Source: GCA-003244245 sp036378735 (lineage in GTDB: Bacteria > Actinomycetota > Actinomycetes > Mycobacteriales > Pseudonocardiaceae). Taken from it: a DNA stretch of 36,601 nucleotides. The notes beneath the pieces are model-generated. The model was given only the letters and a program-made list of their open reading frames with translations. It had not been told where the DNA came from and ran no database searches. The stretch is taken from assembly GCA_036378735.1 (NCBI GenBank), contig DASUVX010000071.1, positions 1-36,601 on the forward strand, in the 5' to 3' direction. The stretch's first letter is position 1. Every line of letters begins with the position of its first letter. The translations under genes were made by a program, and so were the position numbers. Below, in pieces: positions 26,121-33,356 of the stretch.

Positions 26121-28360
26121 CCGCGCCCGTCTGCCACCCGCTGCCCTACGCAGGGCTGCTGGAGAAACTGCTCGCCGCGGTGCGCCCGCAGTTTCGCGCC
26201 GACCTTTACCTCATCGACCCGGACGACCCGGTGCTCGGCCGGGGAACGTGCGCGGTCGACGGTTGTGACCGCTCCCGCGCCCGGTTGGGCCTGTGCTCGG
26301 CCCATGGGGCGCGTCGGCATGCCCGGGGGACGCCGCCGCTGTTGGAGTTCCTCGCCGACCCCGGTCCAGCGTTCAACGGCCGGCGCGAGCTGACCACCTG
26401 CACGGTGCCCGACTGCTCCTACGGCAGTTCCGGGCACGGACTGTGCCTGCGGCACCGGGACCAGTGGGAGGCCGCGGGGCAGCCGGAACGGCACGCGTGG
26501 GCAGCGGCGGCGCCACCAGTAGGCAGACGACCGGTGAGGGAATGTCTGCTGCCGTTCTGCAGCGTGTGGACGGAGAACGACCGGCAGCAGTTCTGCAAGG
26601 CGCACGCCACCCGCTGGAGGCAGCTGGGTTGCCCGGACGTCGATGACTACCTCGCGCACTGCGAGCTGCGGGGCAAGGACCGGATCGATTTCTCCGGCCT
26701 GCCCGCCCAGCTCAAGCTCGAGCTGCAGTACGCCGTGCAGACCCGCCGGGACCTGGCGACCATCACACTGCCCCGGCCGGTGGCGCAGTGGGTGGTCGCT
26801 GAGGCGCTGCGCGCACAGGTGCACTCGCTGCTGGACCTGACCGCGCAGCAGTGGCGCGAGCGCACCGCGGGCAAGTCCCCGTGCTACCCGACGTTCCTGC
26901 TCTTCGCCCGGGAGACCGTCGAGGAGCTGCATGAGGGAACCGGCTGGGACGTCGAGTACCCGCGGGATGTCTGGCGGCTGCACCGGCTGGCCGGTCTCAC
27001 GATGAACCCGGGAAAGTCCGCGCGGCAGCGGGTCCACGTACGTTTCGACCGCATCACCCCGGACTGGCTTCGCCGGCTCGCCAAACGCTGGGCGCGCTGG
27101 CGGCTGTGCTCCGGGTTGACCGTGGGCACGGTCGTGACCGACGTCGCCGCGCTGACCCGCTTCAGCGCGTTCCTCGCCGCCGCAGCGACCGAGGTCACCG
27201 CGTTGGCCCACGTGGATCGGGCGGTGCTCGAACGCTACCTGGGGTGGCTGGCCGACCAGCCGATCGGCGTCGGCGCTCGAGAGGATGCGGTCACCTCGAC
27301 GAGCATGCTGCTGCTCGCCGTCCGCCAGCACGGCTGGGACGAGACCCTGCCGACGACGGCGCTGTTCTTCCCCGGTGACCTGCCACGGCGCCCGCCGCGG
27401 GTCAGCCGGCAGCTCGCCGAACGGGTGATGGCGCAGGTGGAGTCGCCGGCCAACCTGGACCGCTGGCCCAACCCGGAAGGCCGGCTCATCACTCTCATCC
27501 TGATCCGCTGCGGGCTGCGAGCCAGCGACGCGTGCGCACTGGCGTTCGACTGCCTGCTCTACGACGGCCAGCGCGCCCCTTACCTGCGCTACCTCAACCA
27601 CAAGATGCACCGGGAAGCTGCCGTCCCCATCGACGAGGAGCTCGAGGCGGAGATCCGCGCGCAGCAGCAGCGGGTCGCCGAGCGCTGGCCGGCGGGTCAT
27701 CCGCACCTGTTCCCCGCGCTGAAGGGCAACGCCGGCGGGCGGCAAACGCTGACCTACTACAGCTACCGCGGCATGATGCTGCGCTGGCTGGCCAGCTGCG
27801 ACGTCCGTGACCCGCACGGGGCGCCGGTGCATCTGACCCCACACCAGTGGCGGCACACCTTCGCCTGCCGGCTAATCAACCGGGACGTCCCGCAGGAAGT
27901 CGTGCAAGTGCTGCTCGACCACGACTCGCCGCAGATGACGGCGCACTACGCGCGGATCACCGACCAGACGGTCCGCCGGCGCTGGGAGCAAGCCACGAAG
28001 GTGAACATCGACGGTCAGCGGGTCGAGGTCGACCCGGCCGGCCCGCTCGCCCAGGCGCAGTGGGCGAAGACCCGCTACGGGCTGGCCACCCAAACGCTGC
28101 CGCACGGCTACTGCGGTCTGCCAGTGCAGAAGTCCTGCCCGCACGCCAACGCCTGCCTGACCTGCCCGGTGTTCCTCACCGGCCCGGAGTTCCTCCCCGA
28201 GCTGCAGGCGCACCACCGGCGCACCCTGACCCTCATCGACCAGGCCGAGGCGGCAGGGCACTCCCGCGTCATCCAGATGAACCGGCAGGTGCTCTCCAAC
28301 CTCACGCGGATGATCGACAGCCTGGCCGCCGAGCAGACGGACGACGTCGATGCGGGCTGA
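26117..28360 (+). CDS. tnpB: Tn554-family TnpB tyrosine recombinase
   Basis: 747 residues from the GTG overlapping the tnpA stop. The N-terminus has three repeated Zn-finger-like modules of pattern C-x4-C-x9/11-C-x2-H: Cys45/50/60-His63, Cys95/100/110-His113, Cys143/148/160-His163. A core-binding region follows (WLRRLAKRWARWRLCSGLTV). The catalytic domain has RCGLRASDACAL (Arg), a conserved HQWRHTFACRL (His, Arg) and LLDHDSPQMTAHYARI (His, Tyr). A Cys cluster (CPHANACLTCPVF) sits near the C-terminus, as in many TnpB-like recombinases. It works with TnpA to cut and join the transposon ends. It appears intact. Confidence 0.9.
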   Translation: MTAPVCHPLPYAGLLEKLLAAVRPQFRADLYLIDPDDPVLGRGTCAVDGCDRSRARLGLCSAHGARRHARGTPPLLEFLADPGPAFNGRRELTTCTVPDCSYGSSGHGLCLRHRDQWEAAGQPERHAWAAAAPPVGRRPVRECLLPFCSVWTENDRQQFCKAHATRWRQLGCPDVDDYLAHCELRGKDRIDFSGLPAQLKLELQYAVQTRRDLATITLPRPVAQWVVAEALRAQVHSLLDLTAQQWRERTAGKSPCYPTFLLFARETVEELHEGTGWDVEYPRDVWRLHRLAGLTMNPGKSARQRVHVRFDRITPDWLRRLAKRWARWRLCSGLTVGTVVTDVAALTRFSAFLAAAATEVTALAHVDRAVLERYLGWLADQPIGVGAREDAVTSTSMLLLAVRQHGWDETLPTTALFFPGDLPRRPPRVSRQLAERVMAQVESPANLDRWPNPEGRLITLILIRCGLRASDACALAFDCLLYDGQRAPYLRYLNHKMHREAAVPIDEELEAEIRAQQQRVAERWPAGHPHLFPALKGNAGGRQTLTYYSYRGMMLRWLASCDVRDPHGAPVHLTPHQWRHTFACRLINRDVPQEVVQVLLDHDSPQMTAHYARITDQTVRRRWEQATKVNIDGQRVEVDPAGPLAQAQWAKTRYGLATQTLPHGYCGLPVQKSCPHANACLTCPVFLTGPEFLPELQAHHRRTLTLIDQAEAAGHSRVIQMNRQVLSNLTRMIDSLAAEQTDDVDAG

Positions 28361-28793
28361 CAACAGCGCCCACCTCCAGGCCGCGGCCCGCGCCGAGTCC
28401 ACCCGGCAGCGCGCCCACGACGCGCTGCGCCGGATCGCGGCCGCGGGCCGGGAGGTGAGCTTCAACCTGCTTGCCCGGGAAGCGAAGGTTTCGCGTTCCT
28501 GGCTCTACACCCAGGCGGACCTCTGCGAGCAGATCCGCGAGCTGCGCAGTGCCCGGCAACAGGCACCCACCGCCACGGCGCCGCCCGAACGGCAGCGGGC
28601 ATCCACGGACTCGCTGCGCCGTCGACTGGAAGCCGCCACCGAACGGACCCAAGCCCTCGAGGCAGAGAACCGCCAACTGCGCGAGGCGCTTGCACGAGCC
28701 TTCGGCACCGAGCGCGCCGCCCGGCTGTTCGGCGACAGCACCCGACGCGACACGCCCGGGAAACGCGACTCGAAACTGATCGGACCGTGCTGA
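28350..28793 (+). CDS. tnpC: TnpC-like accessory protein (DUF6262)
   Basis: 147 residues; its ATG overlaps the tnpB stop by 11 bases. The N-terminal half carries a helix-turn-helix (VSFNLLAREAKVSRSWLYTQ) and the C-terminal half a coiled coil (RRLEAATERTQALEAENRQL). This matches DUF6262/TnpC proteins that accompany Tn554-type TnpA and TnpB and influence orientation and efficiency of transposition. The last 15 residues may be run-on. Confidence 0.83.
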   Translation: MRADNSAHLQAAARAESTRQRAHDALRRIAAAGREVSFNLLAREAKVSRSWLYTQADLCEQIRELRSARQQAPTATAPPERQRASTDSLRRRLEAATERTQALEAENRQLREALARAFGTERAARLFGDSTRRDTPGKRDSKLIGPC

Positions 28794-28871
28794 CCAGACC
28801 ATGCCTCGGCCGCGTCGACGACACCGTCCACATCGCAAACATGCAGGTCAAAGCCATGCTCCTCAACATGG

Positions 28872-28886
28872 CTCAAGATAACGGAG
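28872..28886 (+). repeat. Right terminal inverted repeat of Tn554-like element
   Basis: CTCAAGATAACGGAG is the near reverse complement (13/15) of the left-end copy. The IS1380 transposase frame resumes directly after it at GGA TCT TTC TCC. Confidence 0.6.
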
Positions 28887-29141
28887 GGATCTTTCTCCGC
28901 GAACGCGGCGTGGGCGCTGCTGTGGGCGATCGCGCACCACCTCACCCGCGCCGCCGGGGCCCTGGCCGGCGCGTTCCACGCCCGCGCCACCACCGCCACC
29001 ATCCGCGCCCACCTGATCAACGTTCCCGCCCGGCTCGCCCACTCCGCGCGCCGCCTGACCCTGCACCTGCCCGAGCGATGGCCCTGGGAACCGGCCTGGG
29101 CCAACCTGCACGCCGCGATCCGCCGACCACACGCCGCCTAA
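28887..29141 (+). pseudogene. IS1380-family transposase, 3' part
   Basis: The frame reads GSFSANAAWALLWAIAHHLT, then RAAGALAGAFHARATTATIR, then LINVPARLAHSARRLTLHLP and WPWEPAW, ending at TAA 29139-29141. This is the C-terminus of IS1380-type transposases and continues the sequence that breaks off at 24884. The preceding stretch of about 95 bases back to tnpC belongs to the Tn554-like element. Confidence 0.88.
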
Positions 29142-29334
29142 GCCGACCATCGCCCGACAAGGGTCCCGACCGGAGAACCACAGTGGAAACGCCGGACAGA
29201 CCGGCGGCCTTCGCGCGTCCGGGTGCAACCATCCACCAAAACGAAGACCCACAATCAGCCGAGAACGATCACGGAAAGGGAGTGTCCGATCAACGGTGTA
29301 ACTGACAGTGGTCAGTATAACTGTGGGTGATCGG
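29142..29334. other. Junction between IS1380 relic and IS256 relic
   Basis: The right end of IS1380 and the 3' end of the IS256 copy meet here. AGTGTCCGATCAACGGTG at 29281 and a nearby ACTGAC-agtg-GTCAGT palindrome (29301-29316) look like the IS256 terminal repeat region. No gene. Confidence 0.5.
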
Positions 29335-29797
29335 TTAGTTGGCGATGCTGGGGAGGATACGGCCTTCGAAGGTGATCGCGAAGGCGTTGAGCGCGGGCTT
29401 CCAGCGGATCGCCCAGCGGGTCTTGCCCCGCCCGGTGGGATCCAGCGAGCGGGTGACCAGGTAGAGGCATTTCAGGGCGGCCTGGTCGGTAGGGAAGTGT
29501 CCCCGGGCTCGCACGGCTCGCCGGTAGCGGCGGTTGAGGCTTTCGACGGCGTTCGTACTGCAGATGATCTTCCTGATCTCCACGTCGTAGTCCAGGAACG
29601 GGATGAACTCCTCCCAGGCCGAGCGCCAGAGTTTGATGATCGCCGGATAGCGACTGCCCCACTTGTCGGCGAATTCCTCGAAGCGCACGGCGGCCATCTC
29701 GGCGTTGATGGCGGTGTAGACCGGGCGCAGATCCCGGGCCAGCTCGTCCCAGTCTTGGCGCCCGGCGTAGCGGAAGGTGTTGCGGATCAGGTGCAGG
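29335..29797 (-). pseudogene. IS256-family transposase, 3' part
   Basis: Reads on the minus strand from LHLIRNTFRYAGRQDWDELA through VYTAINAEMAAVRFEEFADK, EIRKIICSTNAVESLNRRYR and RARGHFPTDQAALKCLYLVT to the stop at 29335. IR-TNA-ESLN--YR---R-RGHFP-D-AA is the hallmark of mutator/IS256 transposases and includes the region of the last catalytic acidic residue. The frame breaks at 29797 at the RIT element border and continues at 33169. Confidence 0.9.
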
Positions 29798-29823
29798 TTA
29801 TGCCGAGGTCGGCATAACCTGCA
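29792..29823. repeat. 32-bp palindrome at RIT left border
   Basis: TGCAGGTTATGCCGA followed by GG and TCGGCATAACCTGCA: 15-base arms, perfect complements, with a 2-base centre. It spans the junction between IS256 (TGCAGG side) and the RIT element and carries the same TTATGCCGA core as the terminal repeats. It is an extra 26-bp segment at this end, not present at the right end. Confidence 0.75.
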
Positions 29824-29906
29824 TTATGCCGATCTCGGGATTATGCCGATGTGGTTGGTGAAGCCGCTGGTGGGGGCCGCGTAGGTGGCGGAAAGGTCGG
29901 CATAAT
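29818..29906 (+). repeat. RIT left terminal inverted repeat
   Basis: Starts CCTGCATTATGCCGAT and ends GGTCGGCATAAT. Reverse-complement match to 33080-33168 with only three mismatches visible. Inside are two direct copies of ATTATGCCGAT (29823-29833, 29840-29850) and one inverted copy (GGTCGGCATAAT, 29895-29906), likely recombinase-binding sites. Confidence 0.88.
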
Positions 29907-29959
29907 CCGGTTGGGTTGATCGACACTCGCCTCTTCGAGTTCTGGAGAGGGGAGCGATC

Positions 29960-31174
29960 ATGGGGGATCCGTCGCGGGCCCGGGTGACCGGGCCGTTGCT
30001 GCGGTATGCACCGGGGTTTGTTGCGGAGTTGGCTCGGCTGGGTTACACGGCGGACTCGGCGAGCGGCCAGATGTTTTTGATGGCTCATCTAAGCCGCTGG
30101 CTAGTTGGTGAGCGCCTGGATGCGGGCGGGCTGACGCCGCAGGTCGTGCAGCGGTTTTTGGCTGCCCGCCGGGCGGCTGGCTACAAGCTGTATCGGTCGC
30201 CGAAGGCGTTGGTGCCGCTGCTGGGGTATCTGCGTGAGCTGGGTGTGACGCCGCCGGCGTCGCCGCCTGGCCCAGCGGGGCCTGCGCAGATGCTGCTGAG
30301 TCGTTACCAGCATTTTCTGGTGACTGAGCGGGGGCTTAGGTGTGCGACGGCTCGGGATTACGCGGATAAGGTGCGGCCGTTTCTGGCTGGGCGGGAAAGG
30401 GCTGGCGGGCTTGATCTGGCCAGCTTGACAGCGGCTGAGGTGACCGCGTTTGTGCTGGCCAGCTGCCCGGGCAAGCCGAAGGGCACAGCGAAGCTGACGG
30501 TGACGGCGCTGCGGTCTCTGCTCGGCTTTCTCCACGTCGAGGGTCTGATCCACGAGTCGCTCGGGGAGGCGGTGCCCGCGGTGGCCAGCTGGCGGCTGGC
30601 CGGGTTGCCCACAGCGCTGGAACCTACGCAGGTGGCCGCGCTGCTGGCCAGCTGTGATCGCAGCACCGCGGTGGGCCGTCGTGACTTCGCGATGCTGACG
30701 CTGCTGGCTCGGCTGGGGATGCGCGCCGGGGAAGTTGCCGCGCTGGCACTGGAGGACATCGACTGGCGGGCTGGGGAGATCACGGTCAGCGGCAAGGGTG
30801 GCCGCGCCGAGCGGTTGCCGCTGCCTGCCGACGCAGGTGAAGCGGTCACGGTCTATCTGCGCCAGGGGCGTCCGGAGCCGGTGGAGGCCACCCGGCAGGT
30901 GTTTTTACGGGTGCGGGCGCCGCACCGCGGGTTGACCAGCGGCGGAGTCACCCAGGCGGTGTTCGCCGCCGGGCGGCGCGCGGGGATTGGCCCGGTCTAT
31001 GCCCACCGGCTCCGGCATTCGGCCGCGACCGGCATGTTGGCCGCTGGGGCGTCACTGACCGAGATCGGGCAGCTCCTGCGGCACCGCCGGCTGTTGTCCA
31101 CCGCGATCTACGCCAAGACCGACATTGACCGGTTGCGGACCCTAGCTCGGCCCTGGCCGGGGGGTGCCGCGTGA
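29960..31174 (+). CDS. ritA: RIT tyrosine recombinase A
   Basis: 404 residues with GAGAGGGGAG just upstream of the ATG. Residues 1-210 hold the N-terminal core-binding helices (two SAM-like regions, LSRWLVGERLDAGGLTPQVV and SRYQHFLVTERGLRCATARD). The catalytic domain has Arg255 (LGMRAGEV), Lys279 (SGKGGR), His349-Arg352 (HRLRHSAAT), His375 and Tyr384 (LSTAIYAKTD). All canonical residues are present. It is the longest of the trio, as expected for the first RIT gene. Its stop overlaps the next start (GTGA). Symbols follow the order in the trio. Confidence 0.9.
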   Translation: MGDPSRARVTGPLLRYAPGFVAELARLGYTADSASGQMFLMAHLSRWLVGERLDAGGLTPQVVQRFLAARRAAGYKLYRSPKALVPLLGYLRELGVTPPASPPGPAGPAQMLLSRYQHFLVTERGLRCATARDYADKVRPFLAGRERAGGLDLASLTAAEVTAFVLASCPGKPKGTAKLTVTALRSLLGFLHVEGLIHESLGEAVPAVASWRLAGLPTALEPTQVAALLASCDRSTAVGRRDFAMLTLLARLGMRAGEVAALALEDIDWRAGEITVSGKGGRAERLPLPADAGEAVTVYLRQGRPEPVEATRQVFLRVRAPHRGLTSGGVTQAVFAAGRRAGIGPVYAHRLRHSAATGMLAAGASLTEIGQLLRHRRLLSTAIYAKTDIDRLRTLARPWPGGAA

Positions 31175-32094
31175 GCGCGCTGCGCCAGGCGCTGGCCGGC
31201 TACCTGGCGGTGCGCCGGGCTTGTGGTTATCACCTCGATCGCCCAGAAAAGCTGCTCGGCCAATTCCTCAGCTACCTCGACGACGCCCAGGCTGACACGG
31301 TCACGACCGAGCACGCGCTGGCCTGGGCGACGCTGCCCGGCGGGGACGCGCGCTGGCATGCCTACCGGCTAGCGGTGGTGCGCGGGTTCGCCACCTACCT
31401 CCACACCCTCGATCCAGCGACACAGGTACCGCCCGCGGGCCTGATCCCGGCTCGACCCCGCCGCGCCACGCCCTACCTTTACTCCGATGCCGAGATCACC
31501 GCGCTGATCGTCGCGGCTGCCAGCCTGCGGTTCCCGCTGCGGGTGGCGACCTACCAAAACCTGATCGGCCTGCTCAGCGTGACCGGGATGCGCATCGGTG
31601 AGGCGATCCGCCTCAACCGTGACGACCTTGACCTCGATAGCGGCGTGCTGACCGTGCACCAGTCCAAGTTCGACAAGACCCGGCTGCTGCCCCTGCACGC
31701 CACCACGGTCACCGCACTGCGGGACTACCTGCAGCTGCGCGATCAGCTGCACCCGCACCCGCGCACCCCGGCGGTGTTCATCTCCCCGGCCGGCACCCGG
31801 CTGCTCTACTGCAACATCCACGCCACCTGGAAACTGCTGGTGGCCCGCACCGGGCTCAAACCCCGCTCAGCATCTTGCCGCCCTCGCATCCACGACCTAA
31901 GACATTCCTTCGCGGTGCGCAGCCTGCTCGACGCCTACGCTGCCGGACAGGATGGCCAGGCCAGGCTCGCCCTGCTGGCTACCTATCTGGGGCACACCGA
32001 CCCCGCCCAGACCTACTGGTACCTATCCGCCGCCCCGGAACTGCTCGCCCAGGCCGCCCAACGCCTACAACACCACTTGCGGGAGCGGCTATGA
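31171..32094 (+). CDS. ritB: RIT tyrosine recombinase B
   Basis: 307 residues from the GTG overlapping ritA by 4 bases. The short N-terminal domain (LRQALAGYLAVRRACGYHLD) is followed by catalytic Arg141 (TGMRIGEA), Lys166 (QSKFDKTR), His241-Arg244 (HDLRHSFAVR), His275 (YLGHTD) and a Tyr at 282 or 284 (TYWYLSA). Complete active site. Translation is coupled on both sides: its stop overlaps ritC by ATGA. Confidence 0.9.
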   Translation: MSALRQALAGYLAVRRACGYHLDRPEKLLGQFLSYLDDAQADTVTTEHALAWATLPGGDARWHAYRLAVVRGFATYLHTLDPATQVPPAGLIPARPRRATPYLYSDAEITALIVAAASLRFPLRVATYQNLIGLLSVTGMRIGEAIRLNRDDLDLDSGVLTVHQSKFDKTRLLPLHATTVTALRDYLQLRDQLHPHPRTPAVFISPAGTRLLYCNIHATWKLLVARTGLKPRSASCRPRIHDLRHSFAVRSLLDAYAAGQDGQARLALLATYLGHTDPAQTYWYLSAAPELLAQAAQRLQHHLRERL

Positions 32095-33080
32095 CCGCAC
32101 TGGCCCCCACCTTGCAGGCGTTTTTCACCGACCGGCTGGCCCGGCAGCGCCACGCCAGCCCGCACACCATCGCCGCCTATCGCGACACCTGGCGGTTGCT
32201 GCTCGGCTTCACCTCCGCCAAGACTGGCAAGCAGCCCTCCCAGCTGGAGATCACTGACCTCAACGCGCCGCTGATCGGCGCATTTCTCGACCACCTTGAA
32301 CAACACCGGAACAACAGTCCCCGCACCCGCAACGCCCGGCTCGCAGCGATCCACTCGCTATTTCGCTACGCGGCGCTGCACCATCCCGAACACGCCGACC
32401 TGATCGCCCGGGTGCTGGCCATCCCACCCAAGCGCACCAACAAGGCTCTCGTCACCTACCTCACCGAGCCCGAACTCGCTGCGCTACTCACCGCACCAAA
32501 CCGCTCCACCTGGGCCGGGCGGCGTGACCACGCGCTGATCCTGCTCGCCGCCCAGACCGGGCTGCGCCTCTCCGAGCTCACCGGCCTCACCCTCAGCGAT
32601 ACCCACCTCGCCACCGGCGCGCACGTCTCCTGCCACGGCAAAGGCCGCAAAGACCGGATCACCCCGCTGACCACAACGACGATCACAGTGCTGCGCACCT
32701 GGCTCGCCGAACACACCGGCCAGCCAAGCCAACCACTGTTCCCCACCCGCAACGGCGGGCGGCTCAGCCGCGACGCGGTCGAACGGCGCATCGCCAAACA
32801 CACCGCCACCGCGGCACTACGCTGCCCATCCCTGAACACCAAGACGATCACCGCACACACGCTGCGTCACACAGCGGCCATGCGCCTACTGCATGCCGGG
32901 ACCGACACCTCAGTCATCGCACTCTGGCTGGGCCACGAACAAGCCGACACCACGCAGATCTACCTACACGCCGATCTTGCATTGAAAGAACAAGCGCTCG
33001 CCAGGACCAAGCCACTAAACACCACGCCCGGGCGCTACCGCCCGCCCGACACACTTCTCGCCTTCCTCGAAGCCCTCTGA
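32091..33080 (+). CDS. ritC: RIT tyrosine recombinase C
   Basis: 329 residues from the ATG overlapping ritB by 4 bases. N-terminal XerC/D-like domain (FTDRLARQRHASPHTIAAYR) and catalytic Arg159 (TGLRLSEL), Lys184 (HGKGRKDR), His256-Arg259 (HTLRHTAAM), His282 (LGHEQADT) and Tyr291 (QIYLHAD). Complete active site. The stop TGA shares bases with the start of the right terminal repeat, so coding sequence fills the element to its end. Confidence 0.9.
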   Translation: MTALAPTLQAFFTDRLARQRHASPHTIAAYRDTWRLLLGFTSAKTGKQPSQLEITDLNAPLIGAFLDHLEQHRNNSPRTRNARLAAIHSLFRYAALHHPEHADLIARVLAIPPKRTNKALVTYLTEPELAALLTAPNRSTWAGRRDHALILLAAQTGLRLSELTGLTLSDTHLATGAHVSCHGKGRKDRITPLTTTTITVLRTWLAEHTGQPSQPLFPTRNGGRLSRDAVERRIAKHTATAALRCPSLNTKTITAHTLRHTAAMRLLHAGTDTSVIALWLGHEQADTTQIYLHADLALKEQALARTKPLNTTPGRYRPPDTLLAFLEAL

Positions 33081-33168
33081 TTATGCCGACCTCTTCGCCA
33101 CCTACGCGGCCGCCACCAGCGGCTTCACCAACCACATCGGCATAATCCCGAGATCGGCATAATGCAGG
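33080..33168 (-). repeat. RIT right terminal inverted repeat
   Basis: Reads ATTATGCCGACC at its inner end and ATCGGCATAATGCAGG at its outer end. Mirror image of 29818-29906, including the ATTATGCCGA sub-repeats. The IS256 sequence resumes immediately outside. Confidence 0.88.
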
Positions 33169-33309
33169 ATGCAGGTCTGCACCTGCGCGAACGACCACGT
33201 GGTTGTGATCGACTCTGGCAGGCCCTTGAGCCCATCGCACACCACCAGGCACACGTCTTCCACACCCCGGTTTTTGATCTCGGTCAGCACCGCCAGCCAG
33301 AACTTGGCG
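33169..33309 (-). pseudogene. IS256-family transposase, middle part
   Basis: On the minus strand the frame reads AKFWLAVLTEIKNRGVEDVC, LVVCDGLKGLPESITTTWSF, AQVQTCI. CDGLKG-P-AI contains a catalytic Asp of IS256 transposases. The piece is only 141 bases long and is cut off on both sides: by the RIT element at 33169 and by the three-gene integrase element at 33309/33310, where a Gly codon is split. Confidence 0.88.
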
Positions 33310-33313
33310 AAAG

Positions 33314-33339
33314 CGCACGGGTTCGCGCGAACGTGTGCG
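33314..33339. repeat. Imperfect palindrome at left end of three-gene element
   Basis: CGCACGGGTTCGC followed by GCGAACGTGTGCG: 11 of 13 arm positions pair. It begins 4 bases inside the deduced border. It shares CGAAC-N-TGTGC (33328-33338) with the right-end palindrome (36468-36478), suggesting a common recombinase site. Confidence 0.6.
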
Positions 33340-33356
33340 AGGTGGCGCCTGAACTG

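Larger units (their letters stand above)
24885..28886 (+). mobile_element. Tn554-like transposon inserted in IS1380 transposase
   Basis: Rejoining the IS1380 frame (LPS at the left, GSFSANAAW at the right) places the insert at about 24885-28886, 4.0 kb. It contains the three genes of the Tn554 family in order and strand (tnpA, tnpB, tnpC), with overlapping starts and stops and no cargo. CTCAGTTATCTGGAG (24880-24894) and CTCAAGATAACGGAG (28872-28886) are 13/15 inverted repeats at the two borders. Tn554 elements insert site-specifically through two tyrosine recombinases. This copy is probably dead because tnpA is frameshifted. Confidence 0.85.
29798..33162 (+). mobile_element. RIT element (recombinase in trio) inserted in IS256 transposase
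   Basis: 3.37 kb with three overlapping tyrosine recombinase genes on one strand, flanked by nearly identical inverted repeats of about 89 bp. IS256 coding sequence lies outside both ends and rejoins as QTCI|LHLIRN. TGCAGG occurs directly on both sides (29792-29797 and 33163-33168) and only once in the reconstructed IS256, so it is a 6-bp target duplication or crossover core. There is no cargo. Gene content, order and palindrome-bearing ends fit the described RIT family; all three genes look intact, so the element may be active. Confidence 0.88.

Noticed and set aside
26039..27856. 605-residue minus-strand open frame opposite tnpB
   Set aside because: Antisense shadow; no recognisable domain and tnpB carries intact catalytic and zinc motifs.
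29792..29906. Clustered GGCATAAT/ATTATGCC repeats as a possible CRISPR or iteron array
   Set aside because: They are part of the mirrored terminal repeats of the RIT element; there is no regular spacer pattern and no cas or rep gene.
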